A DNA stretch of 64,000 bases from assembly GCF_905404315.1 (NCBI RefSeq), contig NC_066275.1, positions 6,510,001-6,574,000 on the forward strand, in the 5' to 3' direction. Made by a program: the position numbers and the translations under genes. Position 1 is the stretch's first letter; each line of letters opens with the position of its first letter. This DNA comes from Leptidea sinapis. Its lineage: Eukaryota; Arthropoda; Insecta; Lepidoptera; Pieridae. The notes under the pieces are model-generated. The model did not search any database, had not been told where the DNA came from, and saw nothing but the letters and a program-made list of their open reading frames with translations. Shown one piece after another: positions 33,235-44,613 of this stretch.

Positions 33235-33395
33235 TTTCAAGAACAATGTGTTTGAGTCAGATCTGTGTCACGTACAAATGCACTTTATCAACTTCACAAT
33301 TTCCATTTTTATCACAAATGGGGCCACATTTCAAGAATCGCGACAATTCTGGAAAGTCATGAGTTGTAATCGCATATTTAACGGAACGGACCCAG
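33235..33395 (+). repeat. Family G conserved repeat (plus copy)
   Basis: Near-identical to 6660-6870 (minus) over about 150 bp, e.g. 'gtgtcacgtacaaatgcact'. The open frame continues further here (33248-33490, 80 codons) but the similarity does not, which argues against a conserved gene. Confidence 0.55.
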
Positions 33396-33519
33396 ATGTA
33401 TCACAGAAGATTTCATTTGAAAATAATATTTATGTACTACGAAGAACTCTGAGAAATAATAGGTTTATGACATCAGTTTCAGGAACCTAAATAATATGGT
33501 TCCGTTGCGTTCACAATGC

Positions 33520-33608
33520 GATACAATTTTCCAATAACAATTTCGATTTGCATTCATTTTCAATCTTGTTGTATCTCTGTTAGTGATTCTCTTTATCACT
33601 CGCACGGT
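33520..33608 (+). repeat. Family K-like short repeat
   Basis: 'tcaatcttgttgtatctctg' and 'gattctctttatcactcgca' resemble 57970-58010. Weak. Confidence 0.35.
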
Positions 33609-33609
33609 T

Positions 33610-33634
33610 TATTTATTTATTTATTTATTAAGGC
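33610..33634. repeat. (TTTA)n microsatellite
   Basis: About six TTTA units, likely the A-rich 3' tail of a minus-strand retroposon covering 33635-33955, whose body I do not recognise. Confidence 0.75.
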
Positions 33635-33959
33635 TTACCAACTAGATACATAATTTAACATATACGAATAAGATAAACATTAATAAGTGTTACTATTTAC
33701 ATATATAAATTAAAGGTATCAATAAGGTTACTAAACTAACTAAAAACAAATTAAAAAAATTAAAGTAATGAGTTTACTACTAATCTATATTTAAGCTTTT
33801 TAATGACGAGGACACCTGTTTTTTATAAAAGTTAAAATTTGAAAAAATATCGATATTATGATTTAACTTAAATATTTTATTATTGCTTACACATATGAGC
33901 TGGATGGGAGAGTTTAATCCGTAGTTATTTCTATAAAATTTAAAAAATATGTTACCTAC

Positions 33960-34925
33960 TCTATTTATTTATTATTTTTTTTTATTTATTCAATGAACAA
34001 AATTATCTTAATATATATAATAATAAAGACATACTCGCAAAACCTCTAAGCTTTATGTGCGAGCGGTAAGTTCGCATTACAATAATTGTTTTAATTACTT
34101 AAGACTTAATATAACATATTATAGTAGTATTATTAAAAATAAACATCATAGGTATTCCTGGTTATTAACTTCTAGTTAGTATTTTTTTAGCTTTACTTTG
34201 AAATTTTTCTTTTGCAGATATATAACTATTAGATCATTAGGTAGTGTACTTAATATCCTAGGTAATACATAGTTACAGGTTCTTTTACCATATACATTGT
34301 TATATTTAGGTAGACAAAACTTATTTAGGTAGGCTAGTTTCCTCATATTTTGTTTTCTTTCATATTTCTTAACATTACAATATGTATTATTATACTCTAC
34401 AACTAAAATAGCGAATCTTATTTTAGAGTGTATTGACATGACATTACAATAGGAAAATAGTTCTTGGTAGTTATTAGTAAATTTATATTTAACATGGTTA
34501 GGCACAATGGTTGTAAGTAATCTTATTTGTATGTTATGAATTTTTTCTAAATATGTTTTATACGTTCTGCCATAACAGCACAACCCGTATCCAACAACAG
34601 AGTCAGCCAGGGCAAGATATAGTAGTCTCAAGATTTTGTAGTTCATTTTGTATTTAAGTATTGATAATCTAGAAAGTATTGACCTTAGTTTATTACATTC
34701 AAATTCTATATGAGGACCCCACGTAAAGTTATTGTCTATAATTAGCCCAAGGTACATATGTTCTTTCACTACATCCAGTGGTGTACAGTTTGTGCTGTTA
34801 TGACTTGTACTATTGTGTTGACAGTCGTGACAGTGGGCTAATATCAAAGGTTTATATGAAGATTTGTTATGAGGGGATTCTATGCACATTAACTTGGTTT
34901 TTTGTACTAGTATATCCTAATAGTA
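33960..34925 (-). pseudogene. Non-LTR retrotransposon RT (thumb and C-terminus) with 3' UTR
   Basis: The longest LINE frame in the window: 34889-34176 on the minus strand, 237 codons, extended upstream without ATG by 'LVQKTKLMC'. Motifs: 'KTKLMC' (equivalent to the KT-K motif after the RT palm), 'VVKEHMYLGLIIDNNFTWGP' (YLGLxID), then 'LRLLYLALADSVVGYGLCCY' (L-LY-AL--S---YG) and 'IHNIQIRLLTTIV' (Q-R). The catalytic YADD region lies upstream and is lost by 5' truncation. The 3' UTR has an AATAAA-like end and a polyA/AAAT tail at 33962-33985. It resembles CR1/Rex/Jockey-type RTs; clade not fixed. The frame is otherwise unbroken, so it is fairly young. Confidence 0.8.
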
Positions 34926-35139
34926 TGCTTGGTACTATGATTTGTTAAGTGGCGTGCTAGATTTCTGTTAACAATGGGGAATTTATATTAAAATTATACA
35001 TATTATTACATATTAAAAAAAGGAAGAAATATCCTTTGTAATAACCTTCGAGGTTTGAAATAACCTTCGAGGAATATAGTATAAGGTTCCACATGAATCA
35101 TTTTCATTTGCTAGGTATCTAAAAGTGGTGTATTAAAGA
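34926..35139. other. Anonymous DNA
   Basis: A small direct repeat 'taaccttcgagg' occurs at 35042 and 35062. Nothing else recognised. Confidence 0.4.
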
Positions 35140-35371
35140 CTTAAATCATTAATACGTCTAGATAGAGTCTCTTGCTGTTAGACAACCGATAAAAACAGAC
35201 TAGCTTTAATACTTTAGTGTGCGTGACAAGCTACGTCTTACACTTGCTATTTGTATGACACTTTGTGTTAGTATGCGTGTATTGCTCAAAAATAAAGGTT
35301 ACCTCTAAACTCAATTTATTTTGCCGTTTTCACAGCTGTCATTGTCTATCTAGAAGCATCAATGATTTAAG
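35140..35371 (-). mobile_element. Family N MITE
   Basis: 232 bp with terminal inverted repeats: 'cttaaatcattaatacgtct' followed by 'agatagag' at the left, and the inverse complement of 'cttaaatcattgatgcttct' at the right (35352-35371). Copies at 57221-57427 and, interrupted, at 47672-48130. No coding. Confidence 0.75.
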
Positions 35372-36932
35372 ATTAAATTATTCAACACTCATATTCAAAT
35401 AATAGTTTGATTAGGAAGTTTACGTTTTATATTTCAGTAAGTTTTTTAAAATTTTTGTTTAATTTCATATCCGGTGTGCTAAATATGTTTTCCGCATATT
35501 CTTACTTCATCACAAACTAATAAGTGTCTTTTTATAATGCTCGTGAATAATTTGTTCTGCTCACAAACTCGAATATTTACCGACAAATCTCTAATTACTA
35601 CGCTCTACTAGCAAACTGTGCTCTACTTAACATGGAGCTGTTTTACTTTTTGTTTTAATGAATACTTTATTCTTGTTTTTTATTTATTTTTGTATAACGA
35701 TAGCTATGCTCCGCATTTTCAATTGAGAATTATTAAACTTTGAAGTACCGCTGACTTCTTCCGGCATTTATATTTTCGTTATAACAGAAGAGACCTTGTG
35801 AATACTTTTTGATTCTCACGCTTTGCAATTGCAATATTATTATCATCACATTACAAAACGTAATGTTAAACACAGTAATAATTAAATAATAAATAAAACA
35901 ATATTTGGAACAACTTAACAGCTAATACAAACACGATAAAAGCTAATAAAGACGATGATAGCTGCAAAACAACACCTTCTCGGGATACAATAAGGAGTGA
36001 TGTTCCATGCACAAAGACCTAAATAGTACACAGAGACAGGTTGAAATTGTTAACAAGAAATTAAAAAATAGTACAGGAAAATTTTAATCCAGTTGCATTT
36101 TATTTTTAAAACTTAAATTATACTTAACTTTTTAATACGAGACGAATTCAAAACACAGGTAGCAAATAAAAGCATTAATTTCCGCTTAAAAGTATTGTGT
36201 ATTTTTTGTAGCTTACTACAATTAATAAGCTCTGATACCTTACTTCTTCTGTTTTACCTGTGAATATAATTTTTGAACAAAAAGGTGAAGATGAATATAT
36301 ATTTTAAGTTTTCGTGAACATAAATATACTTGAAAGGATCAGTCAACATATTTTTTTTATTACATTTTCTCTAAAAGACTGTCTATAACCAAATTGATAT
36401 GTAATACGAACAACTCTTTCTGCAGCGTTACAACTATATTAATATCAGTAACATGACCCGATAGTAAAACAGAGGTTTCGTTTTATTTTATAGTTAGAGA
36501 ACCCTTATAGTAAACATAAAAAACGCTACGGATATTATATGATAGAAAATAAGTATTTTACAATATATTTCACCGGATCAGTGACGTAAGCTTACAGCTA
36601 AATGCCGCATTGTTAAGACGTCGAACAATAAGCGAGTTAGGAACACTTCGTCTTCGGTCCAATTCAGCGCGTATTTCATTGATTGAGCAATAACAGCCGA
36701 AGTTAAAACTTACCTAACAGTAAACGCTTCAACACACAAAGTTCGGAATACAGTTTATAAATAGTTTTATTCTGTGGTTCTTATAATTTTAGTATTTTAT
36801 ATAATCAGTCGATTCTGTTAACTATGAGTTTATTGAACTGTTATTAGTGATGGTATAGGAACAGAACCATCTTAAGAGTCACCCTGTGGCGGCCGTAGGT
36901 TGGAGCGAGAGGTAGGATCGCTCTAATTGCTA
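35372..36932. other. Anonymous AT-rich DNA
   Basis: About 1.5 kb without a recognised gene, repeat or RNA. Confidence 0.4.
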
Positions 36933-37065
36933 AAATAGCTCAGTTATTAGGAACCCTGCCCATTGATTTAGAGGCCCCAGGTTCGTAGCCCGGCAGGTGC
37001 AAACATTTATGATGTATATGGATTGTTTCTGAGTTATGGATGTTTATAATGCCATATGATTAGAG
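36933..37065 (+). repeat. tRNA-like SINE relic (family J-like)
   Basis: 'aaatagctcagttattagga' (A box) and 'ggttcgtagcccggcaggtg' (imperfect B box) are followed by 'caaacatttatgatgtatat' as in 25390-25650. Degenerate; not a functional tRNA. Confidence 0.6.
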
Positions 37066-37189
37066 AAAAACATTAGGATTGCACCGAATTTAAATGAAAT
37101 TTGAATTCAAGAAAATACAATTGGACACATGAACATATGTGCAAGCAGCAAGCAGCAACCGGCAACCGCGCTAATTTTCATAGTACTGA

Positions 37190-37440
37190 GAACTGTTCCC
37201 CCGAGAACTTGAAAATGATAACCATATCGTTGAAACCTTATTTTTTCGCTGTGGCCATCTGGGATTTGAAAAGTAATTCCGAACATGTCTCCACTACCCC
37301 GAGAACTTTGAAAGCAATATCCATATTGTTGCGATGATAATTTGTCGGCCACTTTGGATATCATAAATGTTTCCAATTTAATCCCCTGCAACTTCGAGAA
37401 CCTTGGATTCTATTTTCTTCCATTCTTACTTTAGCCGCCA
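37190..37440. repeat. Degenerate tandem repeat, ~96-bp period
   Basis: Three successive starts, 'cccgagaacttgaaaatgat' (37200), 'cccgagaactttgaaagcaa' (37299) and 'ttcgagaacc' (37393), are followed by related 'ccatat(c/t)gttg' and 'ggcca(t/c)(c/t)tgg(g/a)at' blocks. The overlapping open frames on both strands (94 and 78 codons) are by-products. Confidence 0.6.
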
Positions 37441-38112
37441 CTCGCTTTATGTGTATTCGGACAGAACTCTTTCAAGAACACTTAAAATAATCGGGAAAAA
37501 ATATCCTTATGTATCCCTGACGACTGTGATAAATTTCATTTCATAATATAATAGATAATTAACAAACAAACTTAATATTCGTATAATTATAACATTAGTA
37601 AAGACGCAATATTATTTTTTGTGTATATACTCTTCATCATAATATATTTGCAAAATTTTCTTATCAGTTACCCCGCAATAATTCACCATGCTCAAATAAT
37701 AAATAAGACAATTACATTACAAAGCCCGATCGTATTCTATTTCAAACTGATAGTTAACTATGTCCTCGATGTGTATTGCAAAGACAGATAGACCTATAAA
37801 ACTTTCACACCATAGATATAACGACTTGTATTACGACATGAAAATGATGTCATGATATTGAATCCTTCATATCATTGCATATCAATTAAACAAATGAAGC
37901 ATGAGCAAAAACTAAACAAGTCGAAATATTATTCACAAGGGAGAAATTGTAAACCTAATTAACATAAATGTAAATATCTAAAGCCAAGCCAAGAAATCCT
38001 AAAATATCTTTCAAGTATTACCATAAATTATTGGGAAATAAAGAGACATAGCAAACAAAGTCCTTTCTGCTAATAACCAGACATAGTTACCACTAGAAAA
38101 TAACTACATACT
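37441..38112. other. Anonymous AT-rich DNA
   Basis: No feature recognised. Confidence 0.4.
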
Positions 38113-38270
38113 TTTTTATGGCAAAGGAGGAAAAACAAGAGTACGGGTCACCTGGTGTTAAGTGATCACCGCCGCGCACATTGTCGGCCATCTTGTACTT
38201 TGCCGGCCTTTAAGGTATCATAAGGTACCCATGTATCGCCCCGGAAACACCGCACAAGGAAGGAAACAGA
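38113..38270 (-). pseudogene. Family A LINE 3' tail with internal deletion
   Basis: 'tatggcaaaggaggaaaaac' through 'gtgatcaccgccgcgcacat', then a shortened coding end with 'ggtacccatgtatcgccccg'. Minus strand; only the tail remains. Confidence 0.75.
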
Positions 38271-38729
38271 ATATTAAATAATAAATATAAATGAAAAACT
38301 TATTCTTTTTTATTTTCTAGCTATCTAATTATTATGTTTTGTTATTATTTCATATTAAAAGCTTATTCTATTAGTAATCTAATGAAACCAATCACCACAA
38401 CAACATTTCATCGACTATTATTCAGGAAAGACAAAAACTCCTACTCCTATGATCTAAAGTTCTTTGTCTTTTTTAACAAGGTTACCAGTTGGATCTGATT
38501 TCCCACTTTACCAATTGTTTGCTGTGATTGAAATTGTCCTCTGTTGATTGGTAGAGACAAAGATTTATTATATTATTAATATCATGTTTTACTGGAATTA
38601 TATTGTAAATAAATGCTATCATATAACTATTGTTAAATATTTTTACAATAATGGACCTCCGATAGTTCTACGATTCATGACTCAAGTGATGGTAGAGTCT
38701 ATAGACCGTGCGCATTAAGACAGGGACGA
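38271..38729. other. Anonymous AT-rich DNA
   Basis: No feature recognised. Confidence 0.4.
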
Positions 38730-39080
38730 AACCGATATCTTTAAACGAGCACTTCTTGTATATATAATCTGAATCTCGGAAACGGCTCCAACGGTTTTAA
38801 TGAAATTTAGTATACATGTTGTTTCGGGGGCGAGAAATCGATCTAGCTAGGTTTCAATTTTACAATATTTCGTTTCATCCGTGTTTTAATGAGAAACTGC
38901 TGCATTAGAATACAAAAGGTAAATTTCAAGACTTCAATAGCTCAGATGAGACATTGGATGATACAGAAAGCAGACGACCCCGGTTCGAATCCAGACGTCC
39001 TACAAATTTTTTTTGTTCAAGTTTTGTACATTCTTAAAAACCCGAGCAAAGCCTGGTCTTCCGGATATTATGTATAAACA
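38730..39080 (+). repeat. Family H repeat with tRNA-like core (plus copy)
   Basis: Starts 'tctttaaacgagcacttctt', shares 'cgatctagctaggtttcaat', and has a tRNA-like segment 38935-39003 with A box 'tagctcagatgagac' and B box 'ggttcgaatcc'. Ends with the hairpin region 'ccgagcaaagcctggtcttc'. The 38889-39077 open frame across it is coincidental. Counterpart: 16443-16793. Confidence 0.6.
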
Positions 39081-39084
39081 GGCA

Positions 39085-39335
39085 GCAGGCGGTTCCACAA
39101 TTCCACGACAGGAATTTACGCCAAAATGCGAAATTCCACCGGGATCATTTTGACGTGTGGCCTTTCTACAACCGCTCATTTTGCGAGGAATATCCTCTTT
39201 GTAGAATCATACAGCATACTACCATCTTAAAGTCCAGCAACGTATCTCTTGACTCCTGGCGTTGCGTTGTCCATGGGGAGTTGCGTTTCCAGTTCCCATG
39301 ACGTAAGCATCTTGCCCGTTTGAATAAATTAATAA
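39085..39335 (+). pseudogene. Family B-like LINE 3' end
   Basis: 'aaattccaccgggatcattt', 'gacgtgtggcc' and 'tctcttgactcctggcgttg', 'tgtccatggggag' correspond to the ORF2 end (HFDVW motif) and 3' UTR seen at 15391 and 62465. Frame-broken. Confidence 0.6.
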
Positions 39336-40944
39336 ATTCTTTGTTGCACTAAACGTCTAAATTAAAGTAACAATTCTTATATACAAAATAATAGTTATGG
39401 TAGCAAAATTAGGCGACCTTATCGCTGTTCAACGACCTCTTTCAGGTAACCTTAACGTGTAGGAGATTTATTGAAAATATGACATATGGCAATAAATTAA
39501 CATACTAAAGGATATGTTTGCTGCATCTTTAAAACAAAAATACTGCGCCGAACAAATACTGCCCGAACAGTAAACTAAAACAATTTTGTTTTAACAAAAT
39601 AATTTTGCTTACCTTATGCAATACCAGGGTAATATACCTACCAAATTTTAAATTCAGTGTTGCTCACAACGAAACTGGATACTCATATAAAACGAAGTAA
39701 AATTAAAAATTTTCAGGACGTATTATTACTTTTGTGATATAAAATATGCCTGTAACATATTCCTCGTCTCATAAGATTGATATCTACAGCAGAGCGCGAA
39801 GAAATGTCAATTTATAAAATGTCTTATGTTCTTTGTAACTGCCGAATAGTGACGTTGAATAATGCACAGGCGTTGCAATGAAACTCCAGTATGTGATGGT
39901 AAGGTATTGAAGTGTATTATGTTGCTGTTATAAATTAAAATAAAACTACGATCTGCAAATGTAACGTGGAAAATATAATAATCAAAGTACCAAGTTCAAT
40001 TTGTCCAAAACTTCGGAGTAAAACATTTGGTTGACGCAACTGGTTGGATCCGGAGTTCGAAGTGTCGCAACTAATTAACCATCAAAATAAATGGCTGGGA
40101 GTCGTGTTTATCTGACAATTGAAATTTGTGAAGAAACATTGTGGTATTCAGCATTCGAAATACCATTTCTATTGTAATTAAATTTTTAAATTTTCAATTT
40201 AGACTTCCACCGAAGATGAATTTGTACTTGTAAATAATGAAGACGGCAGTACCTACCAATACGATAATATTGAATTAAAACAATAAAATAATATTTACAG
40301 CTTCAATATTATAAGAAGTGTTACTATCGTGATAAGTGGTCCTTTTAATTAATTTGTTCACAATTTCGTGAGTTTAAATTTTCTTTGCGTGAAACCCTAT
40401 TTTAGTTTATAAAATATTTTAAAAACTAAAAAACCGAACTGCGTTTCTGTTGAATTTGGAAATGATAAACCCTTAAACAAGAAAGAATTTTGTAAAGTGC
40501 ATGTATTTGTAAGTGCACTTAACTTAGGAATCACCAAAGTTGCTAAGGCGCTGGTAATAAGTGTCAAATCCATACAAAAAATGTCAATTTAGACCTTACA
40601 TAATAGTCTTTAGGCCCTTTAAGAAGTTTAGTACAAATGTGCACTCTACTAATAGGGATAGGTAAATTATAAAACAGGAGCTTATTGTATGTTTGTTAAC
40701 AATATTTTTATTAACAAGAAAAATTGTAGCAGTCGGAATCCATTATAGAAATGGAGGCTAAATGAATTGAGAGCACATACTTATATTACATTGCAGAGTA
40801 CTACAGACTACCGAGAAGACGGCTGACTTTCTAGAATCCTCCCAGAGAAGGGTAGAATGGGTGTAGTAAAATTGTTGGCTTATCAGTTCTTCTCCCTATG
40901 TACCCATTTCTACCCATTATGAACTATTTTTATTTTATGAAAAT
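39336..40944. other. Anonymous AT-rich DNA
   Basis: About 1.6 kb with no recognised gene or repeat. Confidence 0.4.
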
Positions 40945-41245
40945 AAGGGACGAGACGAACAGGACGTTCAGCTGATGGAAATTGATACGCCTTGCCCATT
41001 ACAAGTGTCACTCAGGATTCTTGAAAAAAACAAAAATTCTGAGCGGCACTACAGTTGCGCTCGTCACCTTGAGACATAAGATGTTAAGTCTTATTTGCCT
41101 AGTAATCTCACTAGCTACGGCGTCCTTCAGACCGAAACACAGTAATGTTTACACATTTCTGCTTCACGGTAGAAATAGGCGTCGTTGTGGTACCCATAAA
41201 CTAGCCGGCATCCTGTGTAAAGGAGTCTCCCACTGGTATGAACTT
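40945..41245 (+). repeat. Family E interspersed repeat
   Basis: 'aagggacgagacgaacagga' to 'aaaggagtctcccactggta'. Open on the plus strand for 89 codons from 40982 in the same frame as the 17455 copy ('HSGFLK', 'TLRHKMLSL', 'FRPKHS'). Confidence 0.85.
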
Positions 41246-41794
41246 ATGTAGCTTCATGACATTTGCCAAAATTTGTTACAATATGTTATATTTTTGTCAC
41301 TCCCTGTGGTAGAACTTATTTTAGGGGGTCATAAAATATTCATTAATCACAAAATTTGTGTAATTACAGACAATAAATGTAACAATTACAGACAGACTGA
41401 TATAATATTTAAATTCGATTATGTAACTATATCGATTGGTCTTTTTACTTTAAATTTAACTTTATGCAATATTTCTGTTATGTTCGTATAATTTTATAGT
41501 TACATGCGCTATTAAGAGTAAATTAATAATAATATTATTTTAATAGAGGAGATAAATGTCGGTTTATCTGACAAAGCCAATGAAATCCATAACATAATAC
41601 GGCTATCGTGTATCGGGTAAAGTCGATTATTCAACACAAGGAACACAGTCACGCTCTCGTAAATAGAAAATGCCTATCACTTCTGCCAACGATACTCGAT
41701 CGGAAATTATACGGAAATAAAATCCACTTCATCTTTTTACTTATAAAGTATATTTTTTTATTATAATTAAGTATATTTAACGTTTAATTAAAAA
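41246..41794. other. Anonymous AT-rich DNA
   Basis: No feature recognised. Confidence 0.4.
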
Positions 41795-42090
41795 GACTTT
41801 TTAAAGGATTAAGGATAAACGCGTGTATTTGTAACTGTGTTTTTATATAAGTTTTTGCGTAACAGTTATTTATATTCTTATTTTTCGTCTTCTTTCTTAT
41901 TTAGGGGAACTGTTCCCCTGAAAAAGTACTCTGAAAAGGTCACGATACGTCGGGTTTACTAAAATAACTATAAAAATGTAACTTTTACACAAAAAGTAAT
42001 GTCAAATGCAGTTACAATTTTACCCGGTTGAATCCTTTATAAAGCGTTTTATTTAAATGTGTAACACTCGTGTTAATCAAAGAAAATAGT
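41795..42090. repeat. Family L foldback element
   Basis: Left half ('aaaggattaaggataaacgc', 'tttttgcgtaacagtta') is mirrored by the right half ('tgtaacttttacacaaaaag', 'tgaatcctttat') around a short centre 'ggggaactgttcccc' (41906-41920), itself a perfect palindrome. The outermost right part 'gtaacactcgtgttaatcaa' matches 30719-30740 inverted. Confidence 0.6.
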
Positions 42091-42403
42091 GTATATATTA
42101 AAAGTATACATAAATGATGACGATGTTGACATATTATATGATTTCATCCGCGAAGATGCAATGAAACGATGTATAAAGTTCCTCATTCAAATGAATATCA
42201 GTAGAAATTGCATCTCTAGAACATACAATTGTTAAGAAAAACTTACTTGATTGAGTATATAACAGCCTTAAGGGATACATAACCAGTTGCCACACAGGAG
42301 GAATGTCAGACGACCTTGGTTGAACACGTTGACTTCAAAGAACATCAACTATAATAAACACGCTTGCATTACGAAAATAAATTTGTACAAAACAAATAAA
42401 TAA

Positions 42404-42453
42404 ACTGATTTAGCTATAATAAGACTTTTAGTCTCTATTATAGCTAAATCAGT
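42404..42453. repeat. Near-perfect short hairpin
   Basis: 'actgatttagctataat' (42404-42420) pairs perfectly with 'attatagctaaatcagt' (42437-42453), and the stem continues through 'aagac'/'gtct' to a 5-base loop with one bulge. It is unusually clean compared with other inverted repeats here. No adjacent coding. Confidence 0.8.
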
Positions 42454-42959
42454 GTGTGCATAAAACCACATCATAGAAGTAAAAAGTTTATCTAGGCGAG
42501 ATTAATAATATGAAATACCACTATGCTCCCAACGCGAGATTATCTGAGAGGAACTTACCTTACCACTAAGTAGGTAAAGTAACTAACGTTTTAAACTGAC
42601 CCAACGTCAAAGCCGAACGTGATGGCTCATTTTCACTTAAAAAAAATCTCTTAAAAATCCCTAAAATAAAATTAATTTACTATATATTTGAACATCTCTC
42701 TCTTTTCTTCATATACACCGTAGTGCGATGGTGACGCTAAATGAATACACAGGTAGAGCTTAGCCGTTAACATTAAAATAAAAATTGACAAATAAGGTAA
42801 ATAATTATTGAAGTTTTGAATTTCTCAAACAAATTAAACATTCGGAAAAACATCTACAAGTTTTGAAGAGCTACGGTCCAGCGTGGGACAAGTAGGCACG
42901 ATAATAGGCGTCAGTGTCGCGCGACTTTTATATAACTTACAGGTTGTTTCGAAATCATT
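42454..42959. other. Anonymous DNA
   Basis: No feature recognised. Confidence 0.4.
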
Positions 42960-43732
42960 TAATGGATAAAAAAAAAATTAACAAAAAAACTAACGACTTC
43001 AAAAACACTAATTCAAAACAATAGATATAATATGAAGTCGGTTGTTTTTTGTTAATTTATTTTTTATTTTTAGATTTTTAGTGAATATGAAGTACACTAA
43101 CTAACAATATGGCTAAATATGTGTAGATATACAAAAATTTTCAATGCAGCAATGAGCGTAAGCGCTTCGCAATTTGATTACAGACAGTAAGAAATTCTGC
43201 CACACATCGCACCCTTTCTGTAAGTCGTTAAGGAGCTCCATTGATCATCATATTCGACTACCACAATTACTTGGCTAGAACTTATGTATGGTGGATGACT
43301 TAAATATCCAGATACCATAAAAAAGATTCGGCCGAGTATCGTTAATTTGCTCCTAAGAATTGAAGAGTTCCGATACTTTGTCATGGATTCCGTAATCAGA
43401 TCCTAACCAAACTCTCACCAAACTATCTTTGAAGTATATCCTTTCCAATAAAAAAAAATCATCGGAATCGGTTGGCGCGATATTGAGTTATTCGTAAATT
43501 ATCATCCACTTTACTATACGTATGTACAGTAAATTTATGACTTATGGTTTTCTCATGGATGCCATTGCCAGATCTGGACCAAATTACAATGGAAACACAC
43601 CGGAAGCACCAGATTTCAAATAAAAAAAGAATTATAAAAATTAGTTCACCCAGTCGAAAGTTTGGAGGTAATAAACATAAAAAAAACATACCGACTAATT
43701 GAGAACCTCCTCCTTTTTTGAAGTCGGTTAAA
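42960..43732 (+). mobile_element. Family O repeat (GAAGTCGGTTAA ends)
   Basis: It carries a 26-bp hairpin at the left (42975-43001 against 43033-43058, both holding the 'gaagtcggtt' / 'aacgacttc' core) and ends 'tttttttgaagtcggttaaa' after 'gagaacctcctcc'. The same terminal block occurs at 63115-63163. I recall these ends as characteristic of a lepidopteran transposon family. Short minus frames inside (43384-43178, 43689-43459) have no known motif. Confidence 0.55.
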
Positions 43733-43945
43733 AATAATCATAATCTAGTCCCAGGCTGTCGGATCACTTAGATATTCAGCTGTGGTGTAGTATTGATTTA
43801 CGACAGAGCCATTTTTTATTAAACCATTTAAATTTATTTATAGATAATGCCTGAACAGTGGATGGGACTTTGTAATAAAAGTGTATACATTTACCCTTAA
43901 GGCTATGATGTATGTTATGAAGCCTACTGGAATTAGTTACGAGCA
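43733..43945 (+). repeat. Family D repeat, 5' part missing
   Basis: From 'atctagtcccaggctgtcgg' to 'gaagcctactggaattagtt'. It begins exactly where family O ends, so family O lies against or inside it. Confidence 0.6.
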
Positions 43946-44613
43946 ATCCATTATTTCTACTTCTTATATTTCTTTTTGTTCTAGTTAATTCTTCAGAACT
44001 TATGTCTCGTAAGTACTATCTGGGTCATGTTTATGTTAGTTGCTGCTGACACCGCTATTGAGAACCGGAATGTAATGTCTGGGCCATCTCTCTTTATTTA
44101 GTTGTACTCGTCACACATTGCGTTTGGTTTATCTTCCCGTGGCAACTGGGTCATGTGATTCTTAAGAGAATTTGTATGTTCATTATTTGATTTACTATGA
44201 ACGACTTCGAATCTCGTAAATATACCCTGTGAAAGGAACTTTTTAAATAAAAAACAATAAAGTATTTTTATGGAATAAAATCATATACAGATGAACATTG
44301 GCGGTGTTATTACAAGAAAGTTAAACACGTGTGCAACACTTTTTTAAGAAAGTTCTATTACAAATCCTTGTCTTTCTGTAGTTATTAAGTGTCAATCTTT
44401 AGACGTCGCTTAAATAGTAAGACACTGTTTAAGAAAACACGAGTCTCAGCCATGTTCAAACTGTTTTTGGTAGTAACACCGTGGATGTTTAGTAAAACAT
44501 ATTTATCTCGACGTTTCGTTGCATTTTCAGATTAACTATTTCAGGGGAATATAAAATAATTTACATGTCTGTACTTTACCTCGCCATGAGAGGGTATTGA
44601 AAAACTTATCAAA
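43946..44613. other. Anonymous DNA
   Basis: May contain the diverged remainder of family D up to about 44110. No gene. Confidence 0.35.

Noticed and set aside
37101..37391. Overlapping 78- and 94-codon frames on both strands
   Set aside because: They cover a degenerate tandem repeat and disagree with each other; no domain.
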